From contig NZ_DIHC01000017.1 in assembly GCF_002419965.1 (NCBI RefSeq), positions 1 through 42,356 of the forward strand: a DNA stretch of 42,356 bases, given 5' to 3'. The notes below the pieces were generated by a model. It had not been told where the DNA came from and did not search any database. It was given only the letters and a program-made list of their open reading frames with translations. This document shows positions 25,642-33,868 of the stretch, in pieces (positions within the stretch are counted from its first letter, which is position 1; every line of letters starts with the position of its first letter). Made by a program: the position numbers and the translations under genes. Origin of the DNA: Pseudomonas sp. UBA5706. GTDB taxonomy: Bacteria > Pseudomonadota > Gammaproteobacteria > Pseudomonadales > Pseudomonadaceae.

Positions 25642-25677
25642 ATGCAGGCGCCATACCCAAAGCAAGATGCAGGCGCC
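25642..25677. repeat. Pair of 11-bp direct repeats upstream of the third dppA paralogue
   Basis: ATGCAGGCGCC occurs at 25642-25652 and again at 25667-25677, 25 bases apart start to start. The first copy is 68 bases upstream of the gene that starts at 25574. Helical phasing is about 2.4 turns. It may be an activator site or chance. Confidence 0.35.
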
Positions 25678-25858
25678 AATCGGGTGTCAAAGAGTGGCAC
25701 GAACGTACACGAATGTCGCAAAAGTATAATTATTGACGCTGTTGAACGTTTGCGTGTCGCATATCGGTATCTTTGTTGCGCTTTTAAGGTGCGTCGCCAC
25801 GTGGCGAATGCACCCGTTTGTATCGTAAGTGTTACCTTGCGATTGCTGGTCGATGATG

Positions 25859-27457
25859 TTATTTGGCCACGCTCACGCCATAAAAGGGCGTGAGCCCGAA
25901 CGGGCTGAGTTTGAAATCCTGCACCTCGTTGCGCATTGGCTGAAACACCTTGGAGTTGGCAATCGGGGTGATCGGCACGTCGTTTTTCAGGATGTTCTGC
26001 GCCTGCTGATACAACTTGATCCGCTCATCGCGGTTGCTGGTCAGCTTGGCCTGGGTGACCAGCTTGTCGTATGCCGGGTTGCACCATTTCGCGTAGTTGC
26101 TGCCCTTTACCGCCGCGCAGCTGTAGAGCACGCCGAGCCAGTTGTCCGGATCCCCGTTGTCCCCTGTCCAACCATAGATCATCACATCGTGCTCGCCAGC
26201 TTTGGCGCGCTTGATGTACTCGCCCCATTCGTAGCTGACGATGTTGGCCTTGATGCCGATCTTCGCCCAGTCGGACTGGATCATCTGTGCGGACATCCGC
26301 GCATTCGGGTTGGAGGCGCGCTGTACGGTCATCGCCCACAGGTTGATCTGCGTGCCCGGCGCTACGCCAGCTTCCTTGAGCAGTTGTCTGGCCTTTACGG
26401 GGTCATAAGGTGCGTCCTTGATGTTTGGGTCGTAGCCCCATTGCGCAGGTGGCAAGGCGTTTTGTGCGAGTTGACCTGCGCCCTGGTAGACCGCCTTGAT
26501 AATTGCCGGCTTGTCGATGGCCATGTCCAGCGCCTGACGCACCTTGAGCTGATCAAGCGGCGGGTGGGTCACGTTGTAGGCCAGAAAGCCCAGGTTGAAG
26601 CCAGCCTGACTCAACACCTTCAGGTTCGGATCTTTCTGTGCTTCGGCGATGTCTTCCGGTCGTGGATAGCCGCTGATCTGACACTCGTTGGCCTTGAGTT
26701 TCTGCAAGCGGGTGGCGGCGTCGGTATTGATCGAGAAGATCAGGTTGTCGAGCTTCACATCCTCCGGTTTCCAGTAGTCCTGGTTGCCGACAAAGCGGAT
26801 CTGTGCGTCTTTCTGATAACGCTTGAACACGAACGGGCCGGTTCCAATGGGCTTTTGATTGATCTCTTCGGCCTTGCCTTCCTTTAGCAGTTGCGCGGCG
26901 TATTCGGCGGACTGAATCGAGGCGAAACTCATGGCCAGGTTCTGGATGAACGCAGCGTCGATGTTGTTCAGGTGAAACCTGACGGTCTGCTGGTCAACCT
27001 TCTCCACCTGCTTGATGGTTTTGTTCATGTCCATGTCGGTGAAGTACGGCGACTCGGACGGGTAGGCTTTGCGAAACGGATCGTCGGCGTTGAGCAGGCG
27101 GTTGAAGGTAAACAGCACGTCGTCAGCGTTGAATTCGCGTGAGGGCTTGAAGTAGTCGGTGGTGTGAAACTTCACGCCTTGGCGCAAATGGAACGTATAA
27201 GTCAGGCCGTCTTCGGAAACCTCCCATTGGGTCGCCAGCCCCGGTTCCACTTCAGTGCCGCCGCGCTTGAACTGGGTCAGGCGGTTGAATACGGTTTCGG
27301 CTGATGCATCGAACTCGGTGCCGCTGGTGTACTGGCTGGGATCGAAGCCTGCGGGGCTGGCTTCGGAGCAATACACCAGGGTGCTGGCGGCCTGCACCGA
27401 TGGCGCACACATTGCCATCGCAGCAGCCAAGAGCAGGGGTTTGAAGGTTTTCTCCAT
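25859..27457 (-). CDS. dppA: Periplasmic peptide-binding protein, DppA family (fourth paralogue)
   Basis: This 532-residue binding protein begins MEKTFKPLLLAAAMAMCAPS with cleavage near VQA-A, followed by LVYCSEASPAGFDPSQYTSG. GAGG five bases before the ATG at 27457 supports the start; 27481 is an alternative ATG upstream. The family core (LTYTFHLRQGVKFHTT; YGWTGDNGDPDNWLGVLYSC) is intact, so all four paralogues look functional. By position it corresponds to PA4496 (dppA1). The 284-base gap to the next paralogue suggests it may be transcribed on its own. Confidence 0.9.
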   Translation of the reverse strand: MEKTFKPLLLAAAMAMCAPSVQAASTLVYCSEASPAGFDPSQYTSGTEFDASAETVFNRLTQFKRGGTEVEPGLATQWEVSEDGLTYTFHLRQGVKFHTTDYFKPSREFNADDVLFTFNRLLNADDPFRKAYPSESPYFTDMDMNKTIKQVEKVDQQTVRFHLNNIDAAFIQNLAMSFASIQSAEYAAQLLKEGKAEEINQKPIGTGPFVFKRYQKDAQIRFVGNQDYWKPEDVKLDNLIFSINTDAATRLQKLKANECQISGYPRPEDIAEAQKDPNLKVLSQAGFNLGFLAYNVTHPPLDQLKVRQALDMAIDKPAIIKAVYQGAGQLAQNALPPAQWGYDPNIKDAPYDPVKARQLLKEAGVAPGTQINLWAMTVQRASNPNARMSAQMIQSDWAKIGIKANIVSYEWGEYIKRAKAGEHDVMIYGWTGDNGDPDNWLGVLYSCAAVKGSNYAKWCNPAYDKLVTQAKLTSNRDERIKLYQQAQNILKNDVPITPIANSKVFQPMRNEVQDFKLSPFGLTPFYGVSVAK

Positions 27458-27591
27458 GTGAACCTCATACAAGTGCGGCATTCATGCCTGGAATTATTGA
27501 GTGACAATAGACCGCGCAGAATGCCGCAGGGTTAAACGCGCCGACAAGAAAACCATTAGATCGATTTGATCAGCTTTCAGAACGCAACACG

Positions 27592-27632
27592 GCGGGTGGA
27601 GCGTCAGGCGCTACCGCTGACGCTCCACCCGC
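27592..27632. terminator. Long perfect hairpin between the HET-C-like genes and dppA
   Basis: Arms at 27592-27607 and 27617-27632 are perfectly complementary over 16 bases with a nine-base loop. The hairpin lies 10 bases past the stop of the 27642-29765 gene on the minus strand. No T-run follows, so termination would depend on the stem alone or on Rho; a role in protecting the 3' end is also possible. Confidence 0.55.
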
Positions 27633-27641
27633 GCAGTCCCG

Positions 27642-29765
27642 TCAAAATCTTTTGAAAAACGCGATGAAGTGTTCAGCCAGGTAATCGAGGGTCGATTGCC
27701 CCTCTCTTTTCAATTGTTCGAAGGAACGTTGCGCTGCGCGCTCGATGCCTTCATGAATGTGCTCCATCTCGAACTTCGACGCCGCCCGCCGAATCTGGTG
27801 CGGGTTAGCCCGCGCCCAGTTTTTTACGTAGGTATCGAACTGATTGTAGGCGTCGTTGGGGTGGATGAAACAAGAAGACGCCACGATGACCGGGTTCGGT
27901 GCGTCGGGTCCGTGGTCCCAGCGTTGCAGCATCGCCTGTGTCAATTGATGTGCGGCAATCCGGGCCAGGTGCGCTGCCAATTCGTGAAGCGGATGATCGC
28001 CGTGATCCTTGGCCAGTTGCGAATGGGTGGGGTCGATGGAGGCGTCCAGATGGGGGTCGGCGCCCAAGTGTGTCTGGATGTCGTCGATTCTGCTACTGAT
28101 CAACGTGATCACCGAATTGAACATCGAGCCAAAGGCACTGCCTACCAGGCGTGCCGGGGTCGAGGTGATCCAAAGATAGAACTGTATCCATTCGCTCGCT
28201 GGAAGCTGCGCATATTGGTCGCGCACGCTGAGGTAGGTGTTGAATGCCGAATACGGCTTTCGCAGACCGGCCTCCTTGAGCAAGATGAGCATCATCTTTT
28301 CGGTGTCCGAGCGATATCCCGCTTCGGTCGGCATGAACCGCCAGTCAATCGTCGGCTTGAGCAGATGGGCAAAGCCGGATGCGAGGCTGGCGAATGCGTC
28401 ACCGGAGCCGAACGTGCCGGTCACCACTGGCAGCGTGTTGAAGCAATGGGTCGGAGCAGTCCATGGCAACACCTGGTAACCGTGCTTGATGAGGCTCAAT
28501 TCGGCGTAATTGGAATGAGCATAGAAGTCCTCGAGCATGTGCAGGGCAGAGCCGAACCGACGCAGCCCTTCATCGGTCCGGCCCAGCGCCATGGCCGCTT
28601 CCAGGTCGTCGCACATCACCGCTTCGCTGCGATGGATGTAGCGCTTCATGGAGCTGTCGAAATCCACCTCCAGTAACTCGTCGCCCAGGAAAACCCACGG
28701 CTCGAAGTCAGGATCGAGAAGCGTGGGATCGCAGGAGGCTGCCTCCACTTTCGGATTGTCGATGTGCTCGCTGGGCCGGTAGACGCCCAGGTTCTCCGGG
28801 GTCACGGTAAAGGCCTGCGGATTGTCCTTGCGCACGTCAGCGAATTTGCGCACCGCCAGTACATCGACCATGGCGGTCATCGCCTTGCGCCCCACAAGCC
28901 TTGGGAAGTTTTTCGGCGCACCTTTCGGGCGGGTCAGGGCAGGGTCGACCAGTTGCGAATAATCACGCAACCAGTTGCCAAAGTTGATCGCCTGCGTCTC
29001 CCTTTCCGAGAGGCCCAGGTCTTTCAGTTCACGTTCGATCGATTCATGGGTGAAATGGTGAGTGCTGCCAGCGCCGGCCGAGAACCGTGCTTGCCTGGCG
29101 CTATCGGGGAGCGGTCGTTCATGCTCGAACCCGGGGTTTGAAATACGTTTGATCGCCGCATTGAAAGACGTTCGGATTGCGCCCGTTTGGCCATCGGCGG
29201 TGGTGTAGTTACCCACTCGAAAGTCATCGCGACGGGGCGGGGATATCTGCGCCATGGCGACCCCATAAGACGGTCGGTCTTTCCCTGACCCGTCGGGGGT
29301 CACATTAACGGTTGCATCAGAGAGCGCCGGGACCAGATCGTTGCGCAGGATATTTTCCAGATGGCTGCCAAACGCGTGCAGCAGAGCGGCCACCAGTTCC
29401 CAGGTGTGCGTCGGGTCGTCAATGACCCGGTCAAGCAGCCCTGCATGCAAGCGGATGATGCGGTCCGCAGTGTCGTATTCGATGGGGTAAACACCGTCGC
29501 TGAGCAGCTCGATGGGTGGGTTTTCTACAGCCCCGGCCAGTGCTTCTTCGCGCAGCGCGTCGTACACTTTGGGCGGCAGGTCGTAGCCGAATATCGGCAC
29601 CATTGCCAGGGCGAACCCGGCCGGATCGCCGCGCTTGGCGGCCTGGATGAACTGGTTGAAGGCAAAGGTGCTGCGAAATCCACTCAGTGCTATGTCTTGA
29701 GTGCTGCCCAGCGGTGTCGGTTCGTCGTTGTGGTCGGCCATGCGGGTATCGATCGATATATTCAT
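27642..29765 (-). CDS. HET-C-like protein with N-terminal extension
   Basis: This 707-residue protein shares its C-terminal part (from about residue 228) with the upstream gene. Conserved blocks are THESIE (239-244), NWLRDYSQ (264-271), SEHIDNP, SALHMLEDFYAHSNYAELSL (about 406-425) and HSQLAKDHGDHPLHELAAHL (581-600). The H..ED..AHSN and HSQ..KDH..HPLH clusters resemble zinc-site motifs of the HET-C / phospholipase C / S1-P1 type fold. A small-residue-rich hydrophobic stretch lies near 529-556. Residues 1-227 have no recognised domain and there is no signal peptide. GAGGT five bases before the ATG at 29765 sets the start, eight bases after the upstream gene's stop. A lipid- or nucleic-acid-cleaving effector role is inferred only. 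Confidence 0.72.
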   Translation of the reverse strand: MNISIDTRMADHNDEPTPLGSTQDIALSGFRSTFAFNQFIQAAKRGDPAGFALAMVPIFGYDLPPKVYDALREEALAGAVENPPIELLSDGVYPIEYDTADRIIRLHAGLLDRVIDDPTHTWELVAALLHAFGSHLENILRNDLVPALSDATVNVTPDGSGKDRPSYGVAMAQISPPRRDDFRVGNYTTADGQTGAIRTSFNAAIKRISNPGFEHERPLPDSARQARFSAGAGSTHHFTHESIERELKDLGLSERETQAINFGNWLRDYSQLVDPALTRPKGAPKNFPRLVGRKAMTAMVDVLAVRKFADVRKDNPQAFTVTPENLGVYRPSEHIDNPKVEAASCDPTLLDPDFEPWVFLGDELLEVDFDSSMKRYIHRSEAVMCDDLEAAMALGRTDEGLRRFGSALHMLEDFYAHSNYAELSLIKHGYQVLPWTAPTHCFNTLPVVTGTFGSGDAFASLASGFAHLLKPTIDWRFMPTEAGYRSDTEKMMLILLKEAGLRKPYSAFNTYLSVRDQYAQLPASEWIQFYLWITSTPARLVGSAFGSMFNSVITLISSRIDDIQTHLGADPHLDASIDPTHSQLAKDHGDHPLHELAAHLARIAAHQLTQAMLQRWDHGPDAPNPVIVASSCFIHPNDAYNQFDTYVKNWARANPHQIRRAASKFEMEHIHEGIERAAQRSFEQLKREGQSTLDYLAEHFIAFFKRF

Positions 29766-29773
29766 CAAGCACC

Positions 29774-31330
29774 TCAGCCCTTCGCCAGATTCAGCAGTTT
29801 CTGGCCCCAACCGGTGCTGGAAACGAGGTTCATGAACGCTTGATCGGCGAAGCCCTTGAGACCCGATGGAAGCGCGTCCTGGCTGTTGAACAGGTAGTCC
29901 AGGAACTTCTCGCTGTTCTCGGTCAGTTGGCGATGAATCTGCTCGAGTTCACTGACCGCTTTTCTGTGCACTTCATCGAGATCGGATTTGGACTGCGCCC
30001 GCAGCACCTTTTCCGGATTGGCAGCTGCCCATGCGCGGACAAGTCGATCCTGCCATTGAACGTCTTCTGGATGGCTGAAGAACGACGATGCCACGGCGAT
30101 CGGATCGGCATCGGGCTTGCCGTCCCAATAGTCGATCATGGACTGCGCAACCCGGCGCACGGCTTCACCGGCAAGCCGGGCGGCGAGATCGTGCAGGGGA
30201 TGCTCGGCGTGGTCCTTGGACAGTTGTGAATGCGTCGGCTCGGTTCCGGCATCGACGTTCGGGTCGTGCCCCAGTGCAGTCTGTACATCGGCAATGCTGT
30301 CGCCAATCCAGGACAACACACCCTGGGCAGCAGTGTTATAGGCGTTCAGCAAGATGCTGGCCGGACTTGAGATCACCCAGCGGTAGAACCTGACCGTATC
30401 GATACCTGCTTTTTGTGCCAGGCTCACCAACTGATCCCGCGCCGACAGCAATGAATTGAAGGCGCGGTAGTAATCCTGATCAGGGTGTTCGCTGAGCAGG
30501 ATCAGCATGACCTTGTCTCGTTCTGATCGGTACTCGACGCGGGTGAGTTCGAACTCGAGGTCTTCGGTGGAATAAAGAATCTTGCCCAGCGGTTCGGCCA
30601 GACTCGCGATGACGTCGCTCGCGCCGAAGGTCCCGGTCACCAGCGGCAACTTCCATTTGGCGTCCGTCGGCGTCGTCCAGGGCAACACCTGTTCATGACC
30701 GGCCTTGATCAGGCTGAGTTCGGCGAAGTTGGAGTGGGCGAACAGATCCTCGATCACATGCAGCGCTGCGCCAAAGGCGCGCAGCCCCCTGAGCGAGCGC
30801 TTGCCGCGCATGGCGACGCGCAGCTCATGCTTGATGTACTCGACGGAGCCTGCAATGTAGCGCTTGATCGATGTATCGGGATCGGCTTCGAGCAGAGGAT
30901 TGCCTTGCAGGACCCAAGGGCGGAAGCCCGGATCGCGCACTTTCGGATCGGGGAAGGGCGGGTCGGTTACCAGCGGGTTATCGATATGTTCGAACGGTAG
31001 GTAGATACCGAGCTTTGCTGGCGTCACTTTCATGTGCCTTGGGTAAGCCGCGCGCAACTCCTGAAATTTCTTCACGCTGAGAATATCGACCAGCGCGGTC
31101 CAGGCATGGCGCGATAGAACGGCCGGAAACTGTCTGGGCATGCCTGGTGCGCGCACCAGCTTGGGGTCGATGACCTGGGAGTAGTCACGCAGCCAGTTGC
31201 CAAAGTAGATGGCGTCCCTCTCGCCATCATGGAAACCCAGCTCTTCAAGCACCCATTCGATGCTCTGGTGTGTATGGGCGTGAGAGTCCTCGCTACCGGC
31301 CAGGAAACGCGGTGTTGGTTTGAAATTCAT
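29774..31330 (-). CDS. HET-C-like protein, short form
   Basis: This 518-residue paralogue of the following gene shows the same blocks in the same order: THQSIE (20-25), NWLRDYSQ (45-52), FEHIDNP (113-119), ALHVIEDLFAHSNFAELSL (189-207) and HSQLSKDHAEHPLHDLAARL (367-386). The His/Asp sets are kept in both, so neither looks inactivated. HET-C is best known from fungal heterokaryon incompatibility, where it can trigger cell death; bacterial homologues exist in Pseudomonas. No signal peptide, secretion marker or immunity gene is visible. AAGGAAG lies about nine bases before the ATG at 31330. The family call is by eye and needs profile confirmation. Confidence 0.72.
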   Translation of the reverse strand: MNFKPTPRFLAGSEDSHAHTHQSIEWVLEELGFHDGERDAIYFGNWLRDYSQVIDPKLVRAPGMPRQFPAVLSRHAWTALVDILSVKKFQELRAAYPRHMKVTPAKLGIYLPFEHIDNPLVTDPPFPDPKVRDPGFRPWVLQGNPLLEADPDTSIKRYIAGSVEYIKHELRVAMRGKRSLRGLRAFGAALHVIEDLFAHSNFAELSLIKAGHEQVLPWTTPTDAKWKLPLVTGTFGASDVIASLAEPLGKILYSTEDLEFELTRVEYRSERDKVMLILLSEHPDQDYYRAFNSLLSARDQLVSLAQKAGIDTVRFYRWVISSPASILLNAYNTAAQGVLSWIGDSIADVQTALGHDPNVDAGTEPTHSQLSKDHAEHPLHDLAARLAGEAVRRVAQSMIDYWDGKPDADPIAVASSFFSHPEDVQWQDRLVRAWAAANPEKVLRAQSKSDLDEVHRKAVSELEQIHRQLTENSEKFLDYLFNSQDALPSGLKGFADQAFMNLVSSTGWGQKLLNLAKG

Positions 31331-31555
31331 GGGTCGATTCTTCCTTGAGATAGGTGTGTTGCGCTTGGCCTTGCCCCGGTGTCGAGGCTGGCGCGTTCCG
31401 TGCGCAAGCGATCATGGATGTCGCGAAGTCGATTTTAGGGCGCGGGAGTTTTTTTCAAATCGGAAGGATCGGTGCAGAGCGTAGGACGAGGCTTCAGCGT
31501 GCTGGGGAAGGTGTTAGAAGGGAGCAAGGGAAAGAGGCGAAGCTTAAGGCGGAAA

Positions 31556-31580
31556 CAGCGGCAGCCACGGGCTGCCGCTG
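31556..31580 (-). terminator. Terminator-like hairpin after the SIMPL-domain gene
   Basis: CAGCGGCAGCC (31556-31566) and GGCTGCCGCTG (31570-31580) form an 11-bp perfect stem with an ACG loop. It lies just past the stop of the minus-strand gene and is followed on that strand by TTTCC, a short T-rich tail. Confidence 0.65.
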
Positions 31581-31586
31581 GGCGAA

Positions 31587-32303
31587 TCAGGGAATGGCGA
31601 CTTCGATCACGCCGTCGGCGGTGACGCTGACCTGGCTGGTACCGGCCTCGACGTCAGGCGTGGGCGCGGCATCGGCACGGGCGGCTTTCATCATCATGAC
31701 CGGCGCACGCAGGTAAGGCTGCGGGTAGCCGGATGTATTGAGGTTGAGGTTGACCAGTTTATAGCCGTTGCCACCCAGTGCCTCGGTCACCAGTTGTGCG
31801 CGGGCCTTGAACGCGTTCACGGCGTCTTTGAGCAAGGTGTCTTCACTGGCCTTGCGTGCCGGGTTGGAGATAGAGAAGTCCATGCCGCCCATTTTCATGT
31901 CGCTGCCTAGCAATTCGCCGGTCAGTTTCGACAACGCGGCGAAATCCGGGCTTTCCAGGCGCAGTTCGGCGCGCTCACGCCAACCGGTGATCTTCTGGCC
32001 CTTGTCGTCGTAGATCGGGTAGCTGTTGCGGCTGCCTTGGCGAATGGTCACTTCCTTGACCTGCCGTGCCTGGCCGAGTGCCTTATTGAGGGTTTGCGTG
32101 ACCCCGGCGGCCAATTTTGCAGGGTCGGTATCCTGCGATTCGGTGTACACGGTCACGTTCATCAGGTCGCGCTGGACCTCCTGATTGACCTCGGCGCGCA
32201 CGGACACCTGATTGTAATGAACCTCTTCGGCCATAACGGGAGCGCTGGCCAGAGCGACGGCGCCCAGGGTGAACAGGGTAGCGGTGGGGCGAAGGCTGAA
32301 CAT
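31587..32303 (-). CDS. SIMPL-domain (DUF541) periplasmic protein
   Basis: This 238-residue protein has the signal peptide MFSLRPTATLFTLGAVALAS ending near VMA-E. The SIMPL/YggE-type domain follows, recognised by VSVRAEVNQEVQRDLMNVTV near the start, YTESQDTDPAKLAAGVTQTL, and the C-terminal TSQVSVTADGVIEVAIP. Members are periplasmic or surface proteins of poorly known function, sometimes linked to oxidative stress. AAGGAG six bases before the ATG at 32303 supports the start over the longer frame to 32351. It is divergent from roxS, and PA4495 has, as recalled, the same position in PAO1. Confidence 0.82.
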   Translation of the reverse strand: MFSLRPTATLFTLGAVALASAPVMAEEVHYNQVSVRAEVNQEVQRDLMNVTVYTESQDTDPAKLAAGVTQTLNKALGQARQVKEVTIRQGSRNSYPIYDDKGQKITGWRERAELRLESPDFAALSKLTGELLGSDMKMGGMDFSISNPARKASEDTLLKDAVNAFKARAQLVTEALGGNGYKLVNLNLNTSGYPQPYLRAPVMMMKAARADAAPTPDVEAGTSQVSVTADGVIEVAIP

Positions 32304-32608
32304 GTAAAACTCCTTGTTTGGCGAGCCGTCCAGGCTGCCTCCACGAAGCATGCCGGACGATGCCCATCAGACTGTGATCCGGGGAACTTGTTCCGGTGAC
32401 GAATTGACCTCGCCGGTCCAGGCTGAGGCGCCGGTAGCCGCACGGCTTGTCGGCAGTGGTGCCGCTGAGATCGCTGCCGCCGGCAGGCCGAACGGCTACG
32501 GCGGCACCGCTGTGGCGCTTTGACGCACTTTGATGCTGTTTGACGGAAAGCCGCGTCGCATTGGTTATACTCGCTGCGATCCGCCTGGAGCGCTCATCAG
32601 GAGAGCTC
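32304..32608. other. Divergent intergenic region between the SIMPL gene and roxS
   Basis: These 305 bases carry the upstream regions of both genes. The plus strand has TTGACG (32540-32545) and TATACT (32566-32571), but the 20-base spacing is longer than ideal. A GC-rich tract at about 32431-32511 holds two inverted pairs in interleaved order: CCGGTAGCCG with CGGCTACGG, and AGTGGTGCCGC with GCGGCACCGCT. No further coding frame is evident. Confidence 0.4.
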
Positions 32609-33868
32609 ATGCTCGCCCCCGTACAATTACTCTCTGCCACCCGTCAGAACCTCTGGCGATTGACATTCGTCCGCATTCTGGTGCTAGGTGCCCAAGCCGG
32701 CTCGGTCGGTTTCGCCTATCTGTTCAACCTGCTGCCGCTGCCTTGGCTGCAACTGGACGTCACCCTGGGTTTTTCTGCCATCGTCTGCCTGCTGACGGCG
32801 ATCAGGCTGCGCACGTCTTGGCCGGTAACCGAGCTTGAATATGCCGTGCAACTGGCGTTTGACCTGTTTATCCACAGTGCGCTGCTGTATTTCTCGGGCG
32901 GCTCGACCAACCCGTTCGTCTCCTATTACCTGGTGCCGCTTACCATCGCCGCTGTGACCCTTCCTTGGCGGTTTTCCCTGATTCTATCGGGCATTGCGTT
33001 GGCGCTGTACACCCTGATGCTGGCCAATTTCTATCCACTTGAACCTTTTGCCATTGCCCGCGAGAAGATGCAGATCTACGGGATGTGGCTGAGTTTCGCG
33101 CTGGCCGCCGGAGTGATTACCTTCTTCGCCGCGCGCATGGCCGAGGAGTTGCGCCGTCAGGAGCAGATGCGCGCCTTGCGCCGGGAAGAGGGCGCGCGCG
33201 ATCAGCAATTGCTGGCCGTGGCCACCGAAGCCGCCGGCGCCGCCCACGAGTTGGGCACGCCGCTGGCGACCATGAGCGTGTTGCTCAAGGAGATGCAGCA
33301 GGATCACAAAGACCCAGCGCTGCAGGACGACCTGTCGGTGCTCCAGGATCAGGTCAAACTGTGCAAGGAAACCTTGCAACAGCTGGTCCGCGCTGCCGAG
33401 GCCAACCGGCGGCTGGCGGTGCAACAGCAGACCGTTACCCGCTGGCTCGATCAGGCGCTCAATCGTTGGCACCTGATGCGCCCCGAAGCCAGTTACCGCT
33501 TTCAACGTCTGGGGCAGGGCGACGTACCGATGGTCGCGCCGCCACCCGATCTGACCCAGGCCCTGCTGAACTTGCTGAACAATGCCGCTGACGCCTGCCC
33601 GGAAGGTCTTGAAGTCAATCTGGACTGGAGCCCCGTGGAGATCAGCATCACCATCCGCGATCATGGCGCGGGCGTGCCGCTGGCCGTGGCCGAACAGATC
33701 GGCAAACCGTTCTTTACCACCAAGGGCAAAGGCTTCGGCCTGGGCCTGTTTCTGAGCAAGGCTAGCGTAACCCGCGCAGGCGGCTCGGTAAGACTCTATC
33801 CTCACGAGGAAGGCGGTACGCTCACCGAACTGCGCCTGCCCCGTAACGCACCAGGAGATGAAACATGA
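32609..33868 (+). CDS. roxS: Redox-sensing histidine kinase RoxS (RegB/PrrB family)
   Basis: This inner-membrane sensor kinase (419 residues) responds to respiratory redox state. An N-terminal domain of about six membrane helices contains SGGSTNPFVSYYLVPL (around 96-111), matching the quinone-binding region of RegB. The H-box is AAHELGTPLA with phosphoacceptor His213. Cys252 in VKLCKETL is placed like the redox-active cysteine of RegB (inference). N-box NLLNNAADAC and the G-boxes DHGAGVP and GKGFGLGLFL follow. AGGAG at 32599-32603 supports the ATG at 32609. The stop overlaps the roxR start (ATGA). In Pseudomonas RoxSR controls alternative terminal oxidases such as the cyanide-insensitive one. 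Confidence 0.92.
   Translation: MLAPVQLLSATRQNLWRLTFVRILVLGAQAGSVGFAYLFNLLPLPWLQLDVTLGFSAIVCLLTAIRLRTSWPVTELEYAVQLAFDLFIHSALLYFSGGSTNPFVSYYLVPLTIAAVTLPWRFSLILSGIALALYTLMLANFYPLEPFAIAREKMQIYGMWLSFALAAGVITFFAARMAEELRRQEQMRALRREEGARDQQLLAVATEAAGAAHELGTPLATMSVLLKEMQQDHKDPALQDDLSVLQDQVKLCKETLQQLVRAAEANRRLAVQQQTVTRWLDQALNRWHLMRPEASYRFQRLGQGDVPMVAPPPDLTQALLNLLNNAADACPEGLEVNLDWSPVEISITIRDHGAGVPLAVAEQIGKPFFTTKGKGFGLGLFLSKASVTRAGGSVRLYPHEEGGTLTELRLPRNAPGDET

Noticed and set aside
25642..25677. Start of a CRISPR array
   Set aside because: Only two short 11-bp repeats occur, with no further copies and no cas genes.
25575..25858. RpoN-type promoter (TGGCACG at about 25695)
   Set aside because: The -24 part matches, but the -12 element does not, and it points away from the gene on the minus strand.
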